In this document: positions 12,678-24,919 of the stretch, in pieces | How positions within the stretch are numbered: the stretch's first letter is position 1 | Layout: the number at the start of each line of letters is the position of its first letter | Origin: Argentina anserina | Taxonomy: Eukaryota > Streptophyta > Magnoliopsida > Rosales > Rosaceae | NCBI RefSeq assembly: GCF_933775445.1 | Contig: NC_065875.1 | Location: 27,217,555-27,281,554 of the forward strand | Direction: 5' to 3' | Length of the DNA: 64,000 nt | The notes under the pieces: model-generated | Told to the model about the DNA's origin: nothing | What the model saw: the letters and a program-made list of their open reading frames with translations, nothing else | The model's database searches: none | Position numbers and translations under genes: made by a program

Positions 12678-14248
12678 ATGAGAAACTATAAAAGAAAGAA
12701 GAGAAAAATCTCAGACGAACAAGTAGAAGAGCCAAAACCCGTCGCCAAAGTCCCCAAATCGGTAACGTTCCGTCATCTCTGACCACTCTAATTACACGTC
12801 GGTGTTAAATTCCGGTTATTTAGTCTAAATTTTTGAGTATTTTGGATGTGGGATTTATTTGTTTGCAGAGCAAAGAGATGGAGGCGGCGTCGGCCGAGGA
12901 GGAGCAGCAGAGCGTGGTTGCTATGTTTATGGAGATCTCTGCCGACCAGTCTGTCGAGACAGCGCGGCGGTTTCTGAATGTGAGTTAGGCTTGAAATTAT
13001 AATGCATTGGATCATTTGCAGTGATTGATCTTTCTATGTTTTGTTTGTTGTTTATGATAAAAAAGAAAGATAATTTTGTTTTAGTTTTGTAGGGTTTATA
13101 TATGATTGCGAAGTGTTTAGCTTAGATTAGTGTAATTGAAATTTTGGCTCTTTGGTTCATCAGGCTACGAATTGGAACCTAGAGGAAGCACTCCAACTGT
13201 TTTATGTGGGGAATGAAGCGGGGTCGGTGGCTCCACCACCGCAGCCGGAGCTGCCGGCTGAAAATGCTAGTAATTTGGCTGAACAGAACTCTGGGTAATT
13301 TGATTTTGTTTTTTCTCTAGTGTTGTGCATTGTCTAGAACTCTAGTTGGTTTTGTTTTGACAGTTGGTTTGTAACAGTGTGAAGGAGAATGCGGCGCAAT
13401 TCGGTGAGGATGAAGTGCGTGCTCCGATGCCAGTTATAAGGGATGTTCTTTATGATGATGCTGCTCTGTATGGAGCTGGGTATGTGTTCTCACTTTACTT
13501 GAGCTCTGTGCTTTTATTATTGTGGGAGAATGCTATTTTCTGTATGGTTGTTCATTATCCTTTCATCAATTTTATTTATTAATGCATGCCACATGTTATG
13601 GAATTTGTTCCTGTGGAAAAAAAAATCCTTATAAAAAAGAATAGTAATGGAGTTTAATTTCTCCCTACCCTACTTCTGCTCATTTTCATGTAATTCCACC
13701 TGTCATGCTGTTGGGATAGGCATTCATGTTTTACATTTTATGTTAAAAACCTTTCCTCCTTATCCTTCCATTCATTATAGTGTTAGTCTTTGGCCTGCTT
13801 GATCATATTTTCTTATAAGTTGCAATGTTTGGTGTATTTTTCTGTTAAGATTGCTTTCATCTACATCGCCAATGACAAGACTTCCAGTAAATGAATCGGG
13901 TGTGGTTGCATTCCGTAATTTTAATGAGGAATTGAAACATGCTGGGGTATGGGAATCAAATGAAGAAGGTGCTACATCTGCAACAGATAGCTCTAGAGAT
14001 AATCTCGCTTCCTTGTATCGGCCTCCCATTCAGCTACTGTTCCAGGGCACTTTTGAAAAGGTATTGTTCTCTAACGTTATCTTCCTTGCTTTCAGGTTTG
14101 TGCACTCCCGAAGTTGTATGGGTGCCATCAGTATTATGGTGTTATATGTTGTTGAATCAGGCTTAGTGGGGTTAAATTCTACCTCTCTTTTTCTTGTTGG
14201 GTGCCATCAGTATTATGGTGTTATAAGGGCTTAGTGGGGTCAAATCTA

Positions 14249-14308
<60 letters not shown>

Positions 14309-16669
14309 GATGTGATTATATACCGCTGAATCTGATTGTGATTCTAGAGGCTGCAAGTCTGTAGCTATTAATTGGCTCTAGTAACATTCATAGTTCAAAG
14401 TTGGGTTAACCCTCTGGTTCTTTTTTTCCCTCTACCAAAGTCTAAGTTGATAAGATCAAAATACAAGTGATACATTAAAAAATAAAAGGCAATCTTAGTT
14501 TTTCTAGTGGCATTTGGGTGGTATAATCGCCATGCCGACTTCACACTTATTCAGTAAGATTTTTTTTTTAACTGGTGCAGGCGAAGAGTGCTGCTTCTGT
14601 CCAGGACAAATGGCTCATGGTGAACTTGCAATCCAATTCGGAGTTCAGCTCCCATATGGTAGTTTTTATTTTGTAATATTTGTTTTAGGTTTGTAATTAT
14701 TTTGGTTCTCTACTTGAGTTATAATATGTTTTTTCTCTGTGAAGCTTAATCGAGACACCTGGGCTAATGAAGCTGTTTCTCAAACCATTCTCACTAATTT
14801 TATTTTCTGGCAGGTCAGTATCTATGCTCTCATCAGTTATTACTACTTTCATGATTGCAGATATATTTGTGCAGTGTATTTTTAATTTTTTACAATACTA
14901 TTACTATGCTTAATTTATTAGATAATAGCTCTATATATATATATATATATATTACTTTTTCCTTAATTTTTTTTATCTGCTCCATTGGGTTTAGTGTAAA
15001 AGCAAGTAAACGTGCTATATCCATAACCTTACATAATTAAAGGATGACATATACATCGAATTTATTTCAATGTTTATAGAAGTAGAAACTGTAGAGACGC
15101 TAACCATGTTGTATATATATGGTTGCTTCTTGCCTCTGAGCTACTGTTGATTCTGTATAAAAGTATTAATCCTTCATGTACTGGTTTTAAATCTTGCTCA
15201 TTTGATATTGGTCCATGTATACAGGCTTATGATGATACAACTGAAGGCCGGAAGGTTTGCACGTACTACAAATTGGAATCTATGCCTGTTGTTCTTATCA
15301 TTGACCCCATCACTGGGCAGAAAATGCGAGCATGGAATGGAATGGTCCATCCGGACCGTTTGCTAGAGGTAGATGATATGTCTTGTTTTTTTATTTCACA
15401 GTTCCTTTTTTATTTTTATTTGAGGACCCCATAGACATTTCATTCAGTGATCAAACTTTAGTCAAAGAATATGCCCCTGTTGAATCATGAGAACTTATTT
15501 GCAACTGTAGGATCTATTGCCCTTCATGGATAGTGGTCCCAGGGATCATCATTTGGCTTTATCTAACAAGCGGCCAAGGGAAAGTTCTCTGCCTCAGCCA
15601 CAAAACAAAAATGGTACATTTGGGTCTCTGCATACTTCTGCTCCATCATTCAGTGCTCTATTTGAATTGTGGAATATTTATATATTCCAAACAAAATTCC
15701 AAGTATTGTGCTTAAACTATTTGTCTGGCTTATACATGTATTCTTCCCCAAAATCATGCTCTTTAGATCTTCTGTTAAGGTTGCTGTGATATTGGAGAAT
15801 GTTTCAGTTTGATTGTTATGATATTGGAGAAATGAATATGTTCAAGAATTTTACTTTCAGAAATCTGTTGGTCAATAGGTTTCTTTTCTTTTTCATCTTT
15901 TAATTTAGTTTAAATAAATCCTTTGTTTTTGACACTTTCTTCTATTTTACTGAACTCTTACTCTCGCTTATAGCTTTGGAAATATATAGTTGCTTTGGTA
16001 GCACCGAGTGATTTGTCTACAAGCATTATGTTGGCTATTATCTTGCACTTTTGTTTTCTCTGTATCAAAGATGTTTTAATGGCTGCAGAACAAACTAATG
16101 AAGAAGATGAGGAAGTGCAACGTGCATTAGCAGCTTCAATGGGAAGCATGAAGGAGACAAGTGGAACCATTTCAACAGACGAAGAAAAAATCATTACTGA
16201 CAAGGAAGAAGAAACATCCTTACCTAAGAAGCCTACATATCCACCTTTGCCTGAAGAACCCAAGGGTGATAAGAGCCGCATTTGCAGAGTTGGAATCCGT
16301 CTTCCAGATGGGCGAAGGGCCCAACGCAGTTTCCTACGGATCGATCCTATTCAGGTAAAAAATAAAAAGAATTTTGAATATGTATTGGGTTTCAACAGAA
16401 CAACAGCTACAAGCAAGTAAAGGTCATCTTATGTTTTCAAAGATTGAGTCAGCTATTACGAGGAGGATTATTAAGTCTCAGTGTTTGAATTGTTTGATTT
16501 GCAGCTTTTGTGGTCATTCTGCTATTCACAGTTAGAGGAAGCTGAGACAAGGCCAATTCGATTGACTCATGCAGTCCCTGGAGCTACAAAGTGTCTGGAT
16601 TATGATTGTGAATCTACATTCGAAGAGTCAGGTCTCCCCAACACCATGGTGTCAGTTACTTGGGAATGA
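12678..16669 (+). CDS. Plant UBX domain-containing protein, PUX7-like (UBA-UAS-UIM-UBX)
   Basis: Exons: 12678-12761 (optional), 12869-12979, 13164-13294, 13378-13479, 13850-14060, 14581-14658, 14745-14813, 15225-15368, 15511-15613, 16089-16354 and 16505-16669. A strong-context ATG at 12878 gives 456 residues. An in-frame ATG at 12678 adds 31 residues containing a basic KRKKRK patch. Domain order follows UBXN7/PUX7 proteins: N-terminal UBA (ending near LQLFYVGNE), a thioredoxin-like UAS domain (KWLMVNLQS to PVVLIIDPITGQK), a UIM-like EEDEEVQRALAASM, and a C-terminal UBX domain (CRVGIRLPDGRRAQRSF). Such proteins bind ubiquitin and the Cdc48/p97 ATPase, linking ubiquitylated clients to unfolding. 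No break was seen. The choice of start is the main uncertainty. Confidence 0.9.
14119..14305 (+). repeat. Imperfect tandem duplication and (TC)n(AC)20 microsatellite inside a PUX intron
   Basis: The phrase gggtgccatcagtattatgg occurs at about 14119 and again at about 14199, followed each time by a ttagtggggt segment, so the repeat period is about 80 bp. A TC tract runs directly into (AC)20 at 14266-14305. Both lie in the intron between the exons ending at 14060 and starting at 14581. Confidence 0.85.
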
Positions 16670-17130
16670 ATTCAGTTGAACTCATGGTCTTGGACTGTTA
16701 GGATTGTGCATGGGGATTTTTGGTTTGCCCGTTTGTTTATACTTGGAGCACAGAGTTTGTTGGAGTGTACTCTTTATTTTGTATATACTCATGCTAGGGA
16801 AAATGTGCATGATTCTTCACGTTTATTTATTTAGTCACGCTTTTATCCTCTAAATTTGATTATGCCAAAACAACAGTTTGTTGTAGCAAAGGAGTAGACA
16901 ACAAAGTTTGTAACCCAACCTTTAGGCGTTTCGTATCACTGCAAACAAACGAGTTCAGATCTCACCGGACTCAGATTGTTTTTTTTTTTCGAGAAAAATT
17001 ATGGTCTTCGGCTCTCAATCCAATTCAGTATTTCATACAACAATCGCATCATCAACTCAGTTCCTTCTTTTGCTATCTCCCCATCGCCCCAAGTTCAGAT
17101 TTTGGAGGAAATAAAACCAGCTTTTATGGA
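16670..17130 (+). other. 3' region of the PUX gene and spacer
   Basis: Presumed 3' UTR and terminator region of the PUX gene, then about 200 bp with no supported coding content before resemblance to eIF5B begins. Confidence 0.45.
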
Positions 17131-19572
17131 TTGCAAGAAGCTAATCTTGAGAATCCTGAACCAGGTGAAGATTCCATCGATCCAAACAGTTCCATGGCTG
17201 CGGTGATTGAGAATGTAGAGCCTGCAAGGAAGAAGAAAACCAAGAAAAAGGATAAGAAGGTGGAAGAAAAGACGATGGAGCCGAAGAAGAAGACAGTGCC
17301 AAAGCATGTGAGGTTAATGCAGGAGGCGCTGGCGAAGCGAAAGGAAGATGAGGAGAGGCAGAGAAGGGAGGAGGAGGAGGAGGAGGAGGAGAGATTGAGG
17401 AGAGAAGAAGAGGAGAGGTTGAGGAAGGAACTGCTTGAGAGGGAGGCAAGAGGAGGCCAGGATTAGGAGGAGGGAGAAAAAGGAGAGGATAGAGCAGAAG
17501 AGAAAGAGAGGCATTCCTGTAACTACCAAGCAGAAACATAATGCCGATAAGTTAAAGAGGTATCTAGAACATATAGAGAGTATGATGACAAATCAAAATA
17601 GGCGTGAAGCGGAGGACGCACCGGCGAAGCAGGAGGATGATCATATAGAGCCTGAGGCAGTGTCTAGGGGGACAGAGAAGCTAAGATCAAGTAAGGTTGA
17701 GATTGAAGTTGACATAAAGAAACAGAATTCAGTTGCTGCTGCTGAAGAGAGTGAACAAGGGCACTTTTTGCGTTCCCCGATTTGCTGCATTATGGGGCAT
17801 GTTGATGCTGGAAAGACCAAGTTGTTGGATTGTATCCGCGGCACAAATGTTCAGAAAGGTGAGGCTGGAGGTATTACGCAGCAGATTGGTGCCACTTATC
17901 TTCCTGCTGAGAACATAGAAGAGAGAATCAAGGAGCTGAAGAGTGATAAGCACATGAAGGTTCCAGGTTTGTTGCTCATTGACACCCCAGGGCATGAGCC
18001 ATTTACTAAATTAAGGTCACGGGGTTCTAGTTTGTGTGATATTGCTGTTTTGGTTGTTGACATTATGGATGGCTTAAAGCCTCAGACTATTGAGTCACTC
18101 AATCTTTTGAAATCAAGGAATACAGAGTTCATTGTTGCATTGAATAAGGTGGACAGGCTCAGTGGATGGAAGGCTTGTCCAAATGCACCAATTGTTGACG
18201 CAATGAAGCAGCAACCTAAGGATGTGAAAAATCAGTTCAATGACAGAGTCGTGCAGATTGTCACTCAGTTTAAGGAGCAGGGAATTAATACGAAAGTGAA
18301 TTTCGATGAGAACAAAAGAATGAGGGACACATACAGCATTGTACCTATAAGTGCCAAGAGTGGTGAAGGAATCCCAAATTTGTTGTCACTGATGGTTTAT
18401 TGGACCCAGAATTCCATGACTGAGAAACTTACTTACAGCAATGAAGTGCAGTGTAGAGTGTTGGAGGTCAAACATGTAGAAGGCATTGGGACGACAATTG
18501 ATATCATATTGGTTAATGGGGTGCTTCAGCGTGGAGATCAGATAGTTGTTTGTGGAAATCATGGTACTCCTATTGTAGCTAGGATTCAATCTTTATTGAC
18601 CCCAGAGCCGATGAAAGAGCTTCGCGTGAAAGGAAAGTATCAGCATCATAGTGAAATCAAAGCTGCACAGGCAATCAAGATCACATCACCGCAGGGGTTT
18701 GAACATGCTATTGCTGGTACTTCTCTCTATGTAGTAGGTCCTGGAAATGACTTGGAAGAGGTCAAGGAAGCAGCGATGGAGGACATGGAAGACATGATGA
18801 AGTTGGTTTTAATGAACAACGACAAGAGTGATAGTAATCATAGTTCTGGAGGCGAAGGAGTTTGTGTACAAGCATCAACTCTTGTCTCTTTGGAAGCAAT
18901 GCTAGAGTTTCTGAAGGCCCAAGAAGTTAATACTCTTGTTCGTGGAGTTGGCATAGGCCCTATACAGAAAAAGGATGTCAGGAAGGCCAGTGTGATGCTC
19001 GAAAAGAAGATTTTGGCATTTGATGTCAAAGTGACATCGGAGGCACAAAAACTTGCAGATGAATTGGGGGTGAAGATTTTTGTTGGTGATATAATTCATG
19101 AGGTGATTAAGGCCTATATGGAAAACCTCAAGGAGGAAAAGGAGATGGAGTTAGCTGCTGTTGGTGAGGAAGCAGTCTTTCCATGTGTGCTCAAGATTTT
19201 ACCAGACCATATTTTCAGAAAGAAGGATCCAATTATTGTGGGGGTTAAAGTTCTTCAAGGCATTGTCAAGGTTGGGACTCCACTTTGTGTTCCTCAGAGT
19301 GACTTTGTGTTTTATTGGACGCATTGAGTCTATTAAGATTAATGAGAGACGTGTTGATTCGGCTAACAAGGAGGAGGAGGTTTGCATTAAGATAGTTGGA
19401 ACGAATATATCAGCAGCAGGTGATGTTTGGTAGGCACTTAAATATTGAAGATGAACTTGTAAGCCAAATCTCAAGGAGGTCGATTGATGTGCTAAAATCA
19501 GGCTACCGGAATGTCCTGTTGCAGGAGTTGGAGCTGGTTTCGACATTGAAGACTATATTCAAGATACTGTGA
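17131..19572 (+). pseudogene. Intron-less, N-truncated eIF5B-like translation GTPase copy with three frameshifts
   Basis: Resemblance to plant eIF5B runs from the charged linker before the GTPase domain to the C-terminus in about 2.44 kb, with no recognisable intron. The GTP-binding motifs are all present: GHVDAGKT, GGITQQIG, DTPGH, NKVD and SAKSG. eIF5B promotes ribosomal subunit joining. The frame changes by +1 near 17435-17466, by +1 in a T run near 19308, and by +1 near 19410-19420, so the final KTIFKIL-like end is back in the first frame. Plant eIF5B is usually above 1200 residues; here the long acidic N-terminal half is missing. The largest continuous frame is 17435-19327 and covers most of the GTPase core. 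A processed retrocopy is the likely origin, though no poly-A tail was seen. Assembly indels are the alternative. A truncated but expressed protein cannot be excluded. Confidence 0.8.
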
Positions 19573-22354
19573 TCAGCTAGTTCAGTTGGATGTGTTTTTA
19601 TGTCGTGTTTTTTTGTTGTTGTAATCTTGGTTCTTTAAACATAATTGCTTTGCTTTAATTTTAATCTGATCTATATATTGAAGTTCAATTCTCCGTTCAT
19701 AATCTGCAAAATGACTTATCTGTCCGGGCGACGCATAAATTAACAAGTTTTAGGCTCTTAAATTAGAGGTTAAGGACTTGAAATGACATTACATTATTTG
19801 AAAGTTTCTAGTCTTATTTATAGGCCTTGGAAAGAGTGTGGCTCCTCTCCACTTTCGATGTGGGAGGGAGCTGTCTGAAAAATGGCAGAAAGCTGCTGTG
19901 AGCAGCCCAGTTCAGGCCACCGTGGGCGTCATTGGCGGCGGATTCGAGGGTCGCAAACCACCCAGCCTTGAAGGTGGAAGTGGTGGGAACAACTTCCGAC
20001 GTTGGTCTTGTCCGGATATTGACCGTAAGTAGGGGAAATCTCGCCGGAAAAGTCCTCTAGTGAGGAGGCATTAACAATGATAGTTTCATACCTCACATAA
20101 AATGTTTCGTGTTATCTCTGTGGACACGCATGAAGCAAACATGAGGTGCGAAAGAATGCTCTTCCTCCTAAATGCCTTTTGCAAATTTGTTTTTGGAAGG
20201 TACGTTTACTTTGTGTGAGAGCACAAGTTAGTAGCTGTGAATGATGCTGAAATAATATTAGTTCACTGAAGCTGAGTGCTTCATGCTTATGCAGTGCCTT
20301 AAACTTAAAACATGTCAGTGTCATTTTTATCTCCAACTTAAAACAGATTGCTCCTAATGAAAACCAGAACAACTATTAAGAGTTACTGATGTAAGTCTTA
20401 AATTGATCTTGTTATGCAGACTAGAGCATAGCAAAACTTGGGAGTTTCCACTTCTTGGGACAACAGTAAATGGCTACGAATTGCAACAAGCAACATTAGA
20501 AAAAATCTTACGGCATATGATCGTGGACTCCCATTTACAGTATGTTGGACTATTTCAATTGTTTTGTGATGTAATTCAAACAACTGCAATCAATCTAACT
20601 ATCTAAATCCGATGACTCCGATCCATAATCATCGTTTTCAGAATACTTGTCTCCATAGATATATAATAGATCCTTTATTTCAACTAAGAGTTTTGCTTAT
20701 GTCTATGCATGAAGTCATGAACCTTGGTTATGTCTGTTTATTATTGATGTAGGACGAGATTTGATGCCAGAATATATCTAGAATACGTCGTTTTAATTAT
20801 CTGATTTGAGTATTGATTTTATTTAGAATATTATTATCTTTCATTTTAGGATTCTTCTATCTAAGGTTATTTGTTTCCTTTTTAATTTGGATTCTTAAGA
20901 TTTTGTATTCAATTAGGTCTTTGATTTTGTTTAGGTTTTAATGCATATCTAAACATCATCATTCTATGTATTAGGATCATCTTTTATATCAATAAAAAGT
21001 TAAAAACTCTATTATTAGGGAAGTTTTTTTTATATTTCTTACGGCTTTGCGGTAATTTGCTAGTAAATTCTAACTTATCTCACATGACTTTCGAAATTTG
21101 ACGGAGCCCCCTACTATTGTGTTCACTCTTCCCGCATCAATTGTAGCTAAAGATTCTTTATTTCAACTTAACTTCATAGTTCGTATATATAAAGGAACTA
21201 CAAAATCAGCAAAGAGGCTTATAACACCATAGTGTTTGCAGCATCAGCTACAAACTGGAAACTTCCATATATATATATTTTTTGTGAAGGATTTAAATCT
21301 CATTGACCTTGTCATGCAGTTCTAACAATCAACTTCCACTGATCAATTGCATTCTCCTTCTTAATTTGCTGCCGACCATCATCCAGAACTAAGGAAAAAA
21401 AACTTCGAAATATGATATTTGTCTTTAATCTTTGTAGTTTTGTCGGCAAGATTATTGGTTGGTAATTACTTTTCTATTCTTTGCTTCATTGAAATGGTTG
21501 AAAACTTGGGTTATAACAAAGATAAAATAGAAAATGGCCAGATATGACACATATTTTGCTAAGATGCTTTGCTCTCTAAAGAAGAAAGGGCACGCAAATA
21601 TATAGGCCTACCTGTGTATAAGGTTAAAATCTACTCTGTCGGTAGTCACATCACATGTCAAAAAAATATCTCATCTCCTGGATTGAGTTCTTTTCATGAT
21701 CCATTTTTGTGTTGTCTCTTTTCTAAAGGTAGATTTCCACCGTTGCCTTGTTGGAGTAACTTTAGAAACCATGTTCTCACTTCTCATTACGTATTTGAGT
21801 ACCTTTAATAAGGCTTTGTAAATTAACACGTTCTCATTACTCATTAGTACGTGTATCATCATAACTCGGATGCTTCTGTTTTCCCCTATATATTTACTAT
21901 TGTTATCTTGAATTCTATCCTGCACATATGTGAGCAGAAAATCCCACTATAACACTGGTTGATGCAGCCCTAGTGTGAGAAGACCATGCTACCCATTCCA
22001 TCATTGAGCAAACTTTGCAATCACGAATCAGCACAGTACTTGGATTCAGTAATTTACTAGGTTTTGACAACTCAATGGAGCATGAATTGTCACAAACGTA
22101 TGGTCGGCTGAAATAAATCAAAAGCAGAAACCAGTAGTATTAGTGCAGATCATACCCCACTCTCCAGGACTCGTCCCCAGCTCCTCAGTCTTTTTTATCT
22201 TTTACCTTTCTCATGACTCAGCTGCCAGCTCCAGTGCAGTGGTGCTGTGGTGCACAGCTCTATATAAGGCCTGGTAAGGTTGCAATGTAATCTCATCTCA
22301 TCCTCAACATATCCACATAAACTAGATAAGAACTTAAGAAGAAGGGTAGTATAT
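19573..22354. other. Intergenic, possible transposon debris
   Basis: No supported gene. A GC-richer patch at 19840-20060 encodes a short glycine-rich open frame with no recognised family. The stretch from about 20750 to 21010 is T-rich and ends near tatcaataaaaagtt, reminiscent of a retrotransposon LTR, but no paired ends were found. The last 450 bp is the promoter of the first defensin gene, with a TATATAAG box at 22261-22268. Confidence 0.4.
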
Positions 22355-22702
22355 ATGGAGGGTTTCATGCGTATGTTTTCGACTTTCTTCGTCGCTCTGT
22401 TGCTTCTGGTGGCTACTGGTATGTTATCTTCTACATCCTTCTGATATCTGCTTACTGTTATGAACTTTAGTATTAGATGTACATGAACTTACAGTAAAAT
22501 TACTAATGTCTGCATTTGTAATGTAGGCATGGGGCCAAATGCTATGGTTGCTGAGGCCAGAAATTGTGAGAGTAAGAGCCACAAGTTCAAAGGAAAGTGC
22601 TTTAGTGAGACCAACTGTGGATCAGTTTGCCAAACTGAGGGCTTCAGTGGAGGCAACTGCCGCGGTCTTCGCCGCAGATGCTTCTGCACCAAACATTGTT
22701 GA
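22355..22702 (+). CDS. Plant defensin (gamma-thionin family), copy 1
   Basis: Two exons, 22355-22418 and 22527-22702, encode 79 residues. The first exon is a hydrophobic signal peptide ([12 protein letters not shown]). The phase-1 intron right after the signal is the classic plant-defensin position. The mature part has eight cysteines in the C...C...CxxxC...C...CxC...C order, including the GGNC gamma-core-like turn and a CFCTKHC end. It is expected to be secreted and stabilised by four disulfides; many relatives are antifungal. A TATA box (22261-22268) lies about 90 bp upstream. Copies 2 and 3 downstream share both exon structure and promoter blocks. Intact, with no oddities seen. Confidence 0.92.
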
Positions 22703-24154
22703 TGAGTAATCAACAGTGCAAGTCACCTCTCTTGGATACTTAGCTGTGTTGGGAGGATGCACTAATCCGTTGGCATGGGGAGTCTACCTACGTGTTTAGA
22801 ATAATGGATGTTTGTATCTAATCTTCTGTGTGTGGAAGTTTGGTATTCAAGTTACATAGATCGATCACAAGTTACTTGTCTTTGTGTAGGGTTGTAATGT
22901 TGCATATTTGTATTGTGGTTTTCTCTTTCTTATGATCTTATCCGATTATGCATCCTCCGTTTTAGCAATTTGAAGAAATAAGAGTAATTATTTCTCATAA
23001 TGACTAATAAGTAATAACCATACCAAATCTGTTCTGATGCACTGTAAAGTGTCGTATAGCAATGACTACAGTATTTTCTAAACCTTGATCAAGCTCAAGA
23101 ACAAGGAAAGAGCGGTTACCCTGAGCGGGCCTATTTGATTTTCATTAACAACACAAATGACTACCCAATGTTAATGGACTCGGATCTTCCTATAACTCGG
23201 AACTGCTTTAACGTAACGACGTCGGTCATGTTAACTCCAGACACCGGCCAATTAGTGTCCGGCCGACAATTCCAACTCGTCTCCATTCTCATTTGGTCAC
23301 TTGTACCTTTTGACCATATCCTTCACAATTACGCGTTATTATCTTGGATATGTTTGTTTAAATTTCCCCTTTTGACCATATCCTTCACAATTATGCGTAT
23401 AGAATAACAGTGCAATGAAGGTATCCCATGTGAAGAACATTTTATGTTTATTTGTTTAATTGTGTTGGTGTTTCAGCGTTAACAAAACCTAAATGTCAAC
23501 TTCGGTTTCTACTTTCCTGTAATCTAATTTGATTTATTTGAATCAGCGTTTCGAATATAAGATTTTTAATGTGTTGGAAGCCCAACGTCATCTTTTGGAA
23601 TTATTCAGATAGTCTGCTCCGTATTCTTTTCATTCTTTACAAGAAGCATCATGATATGTCTATTTTCTCTATTCTTGATATCTCACAACTGTATGTTAAT
23701 GCTACCAGCTTCATCTCGTCTTTTAATTAAGGGTTTCTTAACTGAGAGTTTGCTATTTACTAGGGATTTTTATATCTAGGTTTTGTATATGTGAGTGTAC
23801 ACATGCTAGATTGAGCTTTTGTTTATTATTTTTGTTGGAGTTTATCAGACATAGGAGGTCATGTTTTTTTGTCTCATTCCTTTGTTAAATAAATAAATAA
23901 AAGGTTTCACCAAAAATTCATTTGTTAAATAAATAAATAAAAGGTTTCACAAAAAAAACAATTTTATGATTGAGCAAACTTAGCAAAATGAGTTAGCAGA
24001 GTGCGTACTTACCAAGCTCTTCTCTGCCATTTTTGCCCGGGCTTCAGTTTACAGCTCTATAGAAGGAATGGTAACCTTGCATTGTAGTCTCATTTCATTC
24101 TCCATCTCTCCTCCCAGAAAACTAGTTAATTAAGAAGAATACGAGATATATATG
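22703..24154. other. Spacer between defensin copies 1 and 2, with duplicated flank sequence
   Basis: No intact gene. Around 23080-23240 the sequence resembles 26640-26790, the upstream flank of the small membrane-protein gene, so the duplicated block carried more than the defensin. Local tandem duplicates are a phrase beginning ccttttgaccatatccttca at about 23306 and 23368, and an approximately 34-bp unit containing taaataaataaataaaagg at about 23883 and 23925. The region 24000-24146 is the promoter of defensin copy 2, in which the TATA box reads TATAGAAG instead of TATATAAG. Confidence 0.55.
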
Positions 24155-24914
24155 CAGTGGCAGATCTAGGATTGAAATGTCATTGGGGCTAACTTTATGC
24201 GAAGCGTAAAAAAAAAATTTCTCCTTATATTAGGTATGTCGATATTTGTCATCAGAATGAAGCAGTTTCAAATTAATCTCTACACACATCTGTTTTATCT
24301 TTCATTATGTATCTATCTCGCATGATGTTAATTTATAAACTTCACTACTTTGATTCTAATTTCCAAATAGACAAATAAAATACTCAATCTCTGATCATAG
24401 TCACAAGCCATTCTATAACAGACAGTACATACTAACACCCAATTTTGATTCCAAATTTCCAATCATTCTATATCAATACTTTAACCAACAAACCCATATA
24501 CCCAAAATCCCAAATCATTCCAAATCAAATCAATCATTCCATAAGCTAAAATTTGATTCAATTTTGAAAGAGATTAGAGGAAAAGAGCTAAACCTGTGGA
24601 CTGGTCTAAAGCTTCAGCGGCGCGTGCGGGGAAGTGGAGAACGGCAACAGGCAATGGCGAGTGGTGAGTGGTGATATGCAGGCTTGAACGAGAACTCAAA
24701 AAGATGATTAGAAGAAGAGGCTGAAGAGCAGATCAGCAGAAGCAGACAAGAACATTTTCAGAGATTGAAAGAAGAAGACACAAAAGTGTGAGTGACAGAG
24801 AGAGACCCGTGCTGATGTTTTAATTTTTTGTAATAGAGGGTTTTGTTTTTTTTTTCTGGATTTTATTTTCACATGGGTTCTAGTCCAGTCAAGCCAGGGC
24901 CGGATCCACCCTTG
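24155..24914. mobile_element. Non-autonomous hAT-like element inserted at the defensin copy 2 start codon
   Basis: The 760-bp unit starts CAGTGGCAGATC and ends GGATCCACCCTTG. Its ends form imperfect inverted repeats, and the mismatches are mostly transitions. It is flanked by the 8-bp direct repeat TATATATG at 24147-24154 and 24915-24922. An 8-bp duplication with CA...TG ends fits the hAT superfamily. Defensin copy 1 keeps the uninterrupted site (tatatATGGAGGG). No transposase frame is present. The duplication regenerated an ATG for the downstream exon. Confidence 0.8.
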
Positions 24915-24919
24915 TATAT

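Noticed and set aside
17131..17466. A separate 111-residue charged protein gene
   Set aside because: Its sequence continues naturally into the eIF5B frame after one frameshift, so it is the linker of the same broken copy.
17141..17539. Proline/serine-rich minus-strand frame
   Set aside because: Antisense of the GAG/GAA-rich charged linker of the eIF5B copy.
19838..20032. 64-residue glycine-rich open frame
   Set aside because: No recognised domain, no splice continuation and no clear promoter; more likely transposon debris.
20403..20606. Open frame containing KTWEFPLLGTTVNGYELQQ
   Set aside because: Looks protein-like and begins after a possible acceptor, but lacks a matching donor and neighbouring exons, so not supported.
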